Shown piece after piece: positions 60,766 to 64,000 of a stretch of 64,000 nucleotides of DNA. Positions within the stretch are counted from its first letter, which is position 1; each line of letters begins with the position of its first letter. The stretch spans positions 4,192,001-4,256,000 of the forward strand of contig NZ_CP133160.1 in assembly GCF_030913365.1 (NCBI RefSeq), read 5' to 3'. This DNA is from Stenotrophomonas sp. 24(2023) (GTDB taxonomy: Bacteria; Pseudomonadota; Gammaproteobacteria; Xanthomonadales; Xanthomonadaceae). The notes under the pieces were generated by a model. It was not told the DNA's origin. It searched no databases and saw nothing but the letters and a program-made list of their open reading frames with translations. A program made the translations under genes and the position numbers.

Positions 60766-62043
60766 ATGCGCATCGCCGTCATCGGTTCGGGCATTGCCGG
60801 TCTGGCCAGCGCATGGTGGCTGGACGGCGAACACGAGGTCACCCTGTACGAAGCCAATGACTACCTGGGCGGGCATACCCATACCCATGCCGTGCAGGTG
60901 GACGGGCAGGCACTGGCGGTGGATACCGGCTTCATCGTGTTCAATCCGCTGCACTACCCGCTGCTGACCGCGCTGTTCGCGGAGCTGGGGGTGGCCTCGC
61001 AGCCGACCACGATGAGTTTCTCGGTGCACAGCGAGCGCAGTGGCCTGGAATACAACGCCACCTCGCTGGACGGCCTGTTCTGCCAGCGCCGCAACCTGGC
61101 CTCCCCGCGCTTCTGGGGCATGCTGGCGGATCTGCGCCGGTTCTATCGCGATGCGCCGGCGCTGCTGGCCGGCGGTGATGGCCCGACGCTGGGCGACTAC
61201 CTGCAGGCCGGACGCTATGGCGACGCCTTCGTGCAGGAACACCTGCTGCCGATGGCATCGGCGCTGTGGTCTTCGCCGACGGCCCAGGTGATGGCCTTCC
61301 CGGCACGCTACCTGGTGCAGTTCATGGCCAACCACCAGATGCTGCAGGTGGCCGGGCGCGCACCGTGGCGCGTGGTGCAGGGAGGATCGGCGCGCTATGT
61401 CGATGCGCTGCGGGCCCGCTGGCGCGTGCACGAGCGCCTGGAGTGCCCGGTGCATGCCGTGGAGCGGCTGCCGTGGGGCGCGCTGGTGCACAGTGCCGCC
61501 GGCACCGAAGGCTACGACCAGGTGATCCTGGCCTGCCACAGCGACCAGGCGCTGGACCTGCTGCACGATGCCGACGCCCGCGAGCGCGCGGTACTCGGCG
61601 CGATCCGCTACCAGCCCAACGAGGCGGTGCTGCACACCGATGCGCGGCTGCTGCCGCGCAACCGCAAGGCATGGGCGGCCTGGAACGCCCATGTGCCCCG
61701 CGATCCCGCCGCACCCTGTACGGTCAGCTACTGCATGAACCTGCTGCAGGGCCTGCCCACCCGCACACCGCTGGTGGTCACCCTCAACCGCAGCGAGGCG
61801 ATTGATCCGGCCTGCGTGCTGCGCCGCCTGCGCTATGCCCATCCCGTGCACGATCACGCCGCGGTACGCGCCCAGCAACGCTGGCACGACATCCAGGGCC
61901 GCCGCCACACCTGGTTTGCCGGCGCTTACTGGGGCTGGGGCTTCCACGAAGACGGCATCCGCAGTGCACGCCGCGTGGTCGATGCTCTGCAGGCCCAGGC
62001 GCAGGGCGATGGCCTCCCGCTGCACGAGGCGGTGACCGCATGA
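60766..62043 (+). CDS. FAD-dependent oxidoreductase (amine-oxidase fold)
   Basis: 425 residues. FAD motif is VIGSGIAGLASA near the N-terminus with GGHTHTH following, the NAD/FAD-binding-protein family found beside DUF1365 and CFA-like methylases in many proteobacteria. Its ATG lies one base after the desaturase stop, and its end overlaps the next gene (ATGA). In Rhodobacter, relatives in a similar ChrR-linked cluster take part in furan fatty acid synthesis. The exact role here is inferred from context. Confidence 0.85.
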   Translation: MRIAVIGSGIAGLASAWWLDGEHEVTLYEANDYLGGHTHTHAVQVDGQALAVDTGFIVFNPLHYPLLTALFAELGVASQPTTMSFSVHSERSGLEYNATSLDGLFCQRRNLASPRFWGMLADLRRFYRDAPALLAGGDGPTLGDYLQAGRYGDAFVQEHLLPMASALWSSPTAQVMAFPARYLVQFMANHQMLQVAGRAPWRVVQGGSARYVDALRARWRVHERLECPVHAVERLPWGALVHSAAGTEGYDQVILACHSDQALDLLHDADARERAVLGAIRYQPNEAVLHTDARLLPRNRKAWAAWNAHVPRDPAAPCTVSYCMNLLQGLPTRTPLVVTLNRSEAIDPACVLRRLRYAHPVHDHAAVRAQQRWHDIQGRRHTWFAGAYWGWGFHEDGIRSARRVVDALQAQAQGDGLPLHEAVTA

Positions 62044-62807
62044 GCGCCAGCGCCCTCTATACCGGCCACGTCGAGCACCGGCGCCATCTGCCGCACGCGC
62101 ATGCCTTCGGCTACCGGGTGGCGCAGCTGCTGCTGGACCTGGACGAGCTGGACAGCGTGTTTGCCGGGCGCTGGCTGTGGTCGGTCAACCGCCGCAACGT
62201 GGCCGAGTTCCGCCGCAGCGATTACCTCGGCGATGCCCGGCAGCCCCTTGCCGAGGCCGTGCGCGACCACGCCGCCCGTGCGCTCGGCCGCCGCCCGGCC
62301 GGGCCGGTGCGGCTGCTGACCCATCTGCGCTATGGCGGCCATGTCTTCAATCCGGTCAGCTTCTACTACTGCTACCAGCCCGATGGACAGGCGCTGGACT
62401 GCATCGTGGCCGACATCACCAACACGCCGTGGAAGGAACGCCACGCCTACGTACTGCCGGTGGACACCGCGCAGCCGCAGGGGCGTGCGCTGCGCTGGCA
62501 GTTCGACAAGGTGTTCCACGTCTCGCCGTTCCTGCCGATGGATTGCCGCTATGACTGGCGCTTCACCCCGCCAGGTGATGATCTTTATGTGCACATGCAG
62601 GTCTGGCGCGATGGCGTACGCCAGTTCGACGCCACCCAGGCACTGCAGCGGCGCCCGCTCGATGGCCGCGGCCTGGCCCGGGTGCTGGCCTGCTACCCGC
62701 TGATGACGCTGCAGGTGGTCGGCGCGATCCACTGGCAGGCGCTGCGCCTGTGGCTCAAACGCACCCCCGTGCACGACCACCCTTCCCTTGCCGAGAAACC
62801 GCGATGA
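62040..62807 (+). CDS. DUF1365 protein
   Basis: 255 residues. Family signatures are LYTGHVEHRRHLPHAHAFGY, LTHLRYGGHVFNPVSFYYC and KVFHVSPFLPMDCRYDWR. DUF1365 proteins occur almost always between an FAD oxidoreductase and a CFA-type methylase, as here, with ATGA overlaps on both sides. Function unknown; likely part of lipid modification complex. Confidence 0.88.
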   Translation: MSASALYTGHVEHRRHLPHAHAFGYRVAQLLLDLDELDSVFAGRWLWSVNRRNVAEFRRSDYLGDARQPLAEAVRDHAARALGRRPAGPVRLLTHLRYGGHVFNPVSFYYCYQPDGQALDCIVADITNTPWKERHAYVLPVDTAQPQGRALRWQFDKVFHVSPFLPMDCRYDWRFTPPGDDLYVHMQVWRDGVRQFDATQALQRRPLDGRGLARVLACYPLMTLQVVGAIHWQALRLWLKRTPVHDHPSLAEKPR

Positions 62808-64000
62808 GCAACCTCACTCCTTCGGTCGTGCTGCCGCGCCCGGGCGCACTCGATGCCTTCCTGCGCCGCCGCCTGCTGGAACAGCTGGCGCCCTTGCGCG
62901 AAGGCGGCCTGCGCGTGCGCGATGCGATGGGCGAGGTGCAGCTCGGCCAGGCCGGCGCGGCCCTGCAGGCGAGCGTCACCATCGAGGACCCCGCGTTCTA
63001 CCGCAAAGTGGCGGCACAAGGCAGCGTCGGCGCCGGTGAAAGCTACATCCAGGGTGACTGGCGCTGTGATGACCTGGTGGCCCTGGTGCGGCTGCTGGTG
63101 CGCAACCGCGACCTGCTCGATGGCATGGAACACGGCCCGGCCCGCATCGGCGGCTGGCTGCTGCGCGGCTGGAACCGCCTGCGCCGCAACAGCCGTGCCG
63201 GCAGCCGCCGCAACATCGCCGCCCATTACGACCTGGGCAACGACTTCTTCGCCCTGTTCCTGTCGCCGGACCTGATGTATTCCTCGGCCCTGTTCAGCCA
63301 GCCCGATGAACCACTGGAGGTGGCCTCGCGGCGCAAGCTGGACAGCATCTGCCAGCAGCTGCAGCTGCAGCCGGGCGATCGCGTGGTCGAGATCGGCACC
63401 GGCTGGGGGGGCTTCGCCGTGCATGCGGCGCGCCATTACGGCTGCCACGTGACCACCACCACCATTTCCGCCGAACAACATGCGCTGGCCGTGCAGCGCG
63501 TGCGGGACGCGGGCCTGCAGGACCGGGTGACGGTGCTGATGCACGACTACCGCGACCTGCAGGGCCAGTTCGACAAGCTGGTGTCGATCGAGATGATCGA
63601 AGCCATCGGTGCCGAGTACCTGGATACCTACATGGGCACGCTGCAGCGCCTGCTGCTGCCGCACGGCACCGCCCTGCTGCAGGCGATCACCATCGAGGAC
63701 CACCGCTACGCACAGGCCCGGCGCAGCGTGGACTACATCAAGCGCTTCGTGTTTCCCGGCAGCTTCATTCCCTCGCTGGCGGCGATCATGGCCAGCAAGA
63801 CGCGCGCCAGCGATCTGCAGCTGATCGCCCAGCACGATTTCGGCCATTCCTACGCACTGACCCTGCGCGCGTGGCGGCAGCGCTTCATGGCGCAGTTGCC
63901 GGCCGTGCGTGCGCAGGGTTTCGACGCGGCCTTCATCCGCCTGTGGGAGTTCTACCTGGCGTACTGCGAAGGCGGCTTCCTGGAGCGCTCGATCGGGGTG
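62804..64000 (+). CDS. Cyclopropane-fatty-acid-synthase-like SAM methyltransferase, partial
   Basis: The first 399 residues are in the window; the 3' end lies beyond the right edge and no stop is reached. SAM motif is VVEIGTGWGGFA, the acyl-binding regions IAAHYDLGNDFFALFLSPDL and MYSSALF, then SIEMIEAIG and DYIKRFVFPGSFIPSL, all typical of CFA synthases. The ATG overlaps the DUF1365 stop. It adds a methylene or methyl group to an unsaturated phospholipid chain. In ChrR-linked operons the relative UfaM/CfaA makes the methylated precursor of furan fatty acids, so either product is possible. Confidence 0.93.
   Translation, partial: MSNLTPSVVLPRPGALDAFLRRRLLEQLAPLREGGLRVRDAMGEVQLGQAGAALQASVTIEDPAFYRKVAAQGSVGAGESYIQGDWRCDDLVALVRLLVRNRDLLDGMEHGPARIGGWLLRGWNRLRRNSRAGSRRNIAAHYDLGNDFFALFLSPDLMYSSALFSQPDEPLEVASRRKLDSICQQLQLQPGDRVVEIGTGWGGFAVHAARHYGCHVTTTTISAEQHALAVQRVRDAGLQDRVTVLMHDYRDLQGQFDKLVSIEMIEAIGAEYLDTYMGTLQRLLLPHGTALLQAITIEDHRYAQARRSVDYIKRFVFPGSFIPSLAAIMASKTRASDLQLIAQHDFGHSYALTLRAWRQRFMAQLPAVRAQGFDAAFIRLWEFYLAYCEGGFLERSIGV

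Noticed and set aside
1..64000. tRNA, rRNA, CRISPR, insertion sequences, prophage
   Set aside because: No cloverleaf-like RNA, short spaced direct repeats, transposase, integrase or terminal inverted repeats were recognised by eye; a dedicated search could still find small RNAs.

Overview
This looks like a chromosomal window of a Stenotrophomonas-type gammaproteobacterium (Xanthomonadaceae). DNA is uniformly GC-rich, genes are dense and short operons overlap by ATGA. A perfect TGTGA-N6-TCACA palindrome fits the Xanthomonadaceae CRP-like regulator Clp. The gene mix (many LysR regulators, a giant surface adhesin, a bacteriophytochrome, an ECF sigma/ChrR pair) fits too. I saw no rRNA, tRNA, CRISPR array, insertion sequence or prophage.

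Layout. 1-3.1 kb: a Fap-like (functional amyloid) secretion operon running off the left edge. It has a textbook -24/-12 promoter and a divergent sigma-54 activator. 3.2-9.3 kb: a small secreted protein, a beta-hydroxyacid dehydrogenase-like enzyme, an SPFH/zinc-ribbon/membrane trio resembling Bacillus YdjI-YdjG-YdjH, the YcaQ crosslink glycosylase and a lipoprotein. 9.3-20 kb: two overlapping minus-strand genes for a 1228-residue outer-membrane barrel and a 2302-residue CshA/DUF11/OmpA surface protein, with a Clp-type palindrome upstream. 20.3-34.9 kb: accessory metabolism, with an M23 peptidase, four LysR regulators, two MFS transporters, an amidohydrolase, an SDR, a D-cysteine desulfhydrase-like enzyme and an esterase.

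34.9-38.1 kb: a LysR-controlled three-gene operon whose enzymes resemble those acting on beta-hydroxyaspartate/iminosuccinate. 38.2-42.4 kb: a magnesium locus in which a short MDPDP-starting leader ORF and an RNA that can pair in two exclusive ways precede a 102-residue protein, MgtA and MgtC. 42.5-44.2 kb: a FixL/FixJ-like two-component pair. 44.2-49.1 kb: FolE2 with a Zur-like box, divergent from a two-gene class II lanthipeptide cluster (precursor plus LanM). 49.4-54.5 kb: bacteriophytochrome kinase, response regulator and hybrid kinase in one overlapping operon. 54.6-57.3 kb: an AsmA-like protein and a DUF2383 four-helix protein.

57.5-64 kb: an ECF sigma factor with its ChrR-type zinc anti-sigma. 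It is divergent from a secreted protein and from an operon of desaturase, FAD oxidoreductase, DUF1365 protein and cyclopropane-synthase-like methyltransferase (cut by the right edge). Three copies of TGCATCCA-N14-GCGTA lie upstream of the sigma gene, the secreted protein and the lipid operon, defining a local regulon.

The most novel points are the lanthipeptide pair, the Mg leader switch, the ECF regulon, the hydroxyaspartate operon and the giant adhesin pair.
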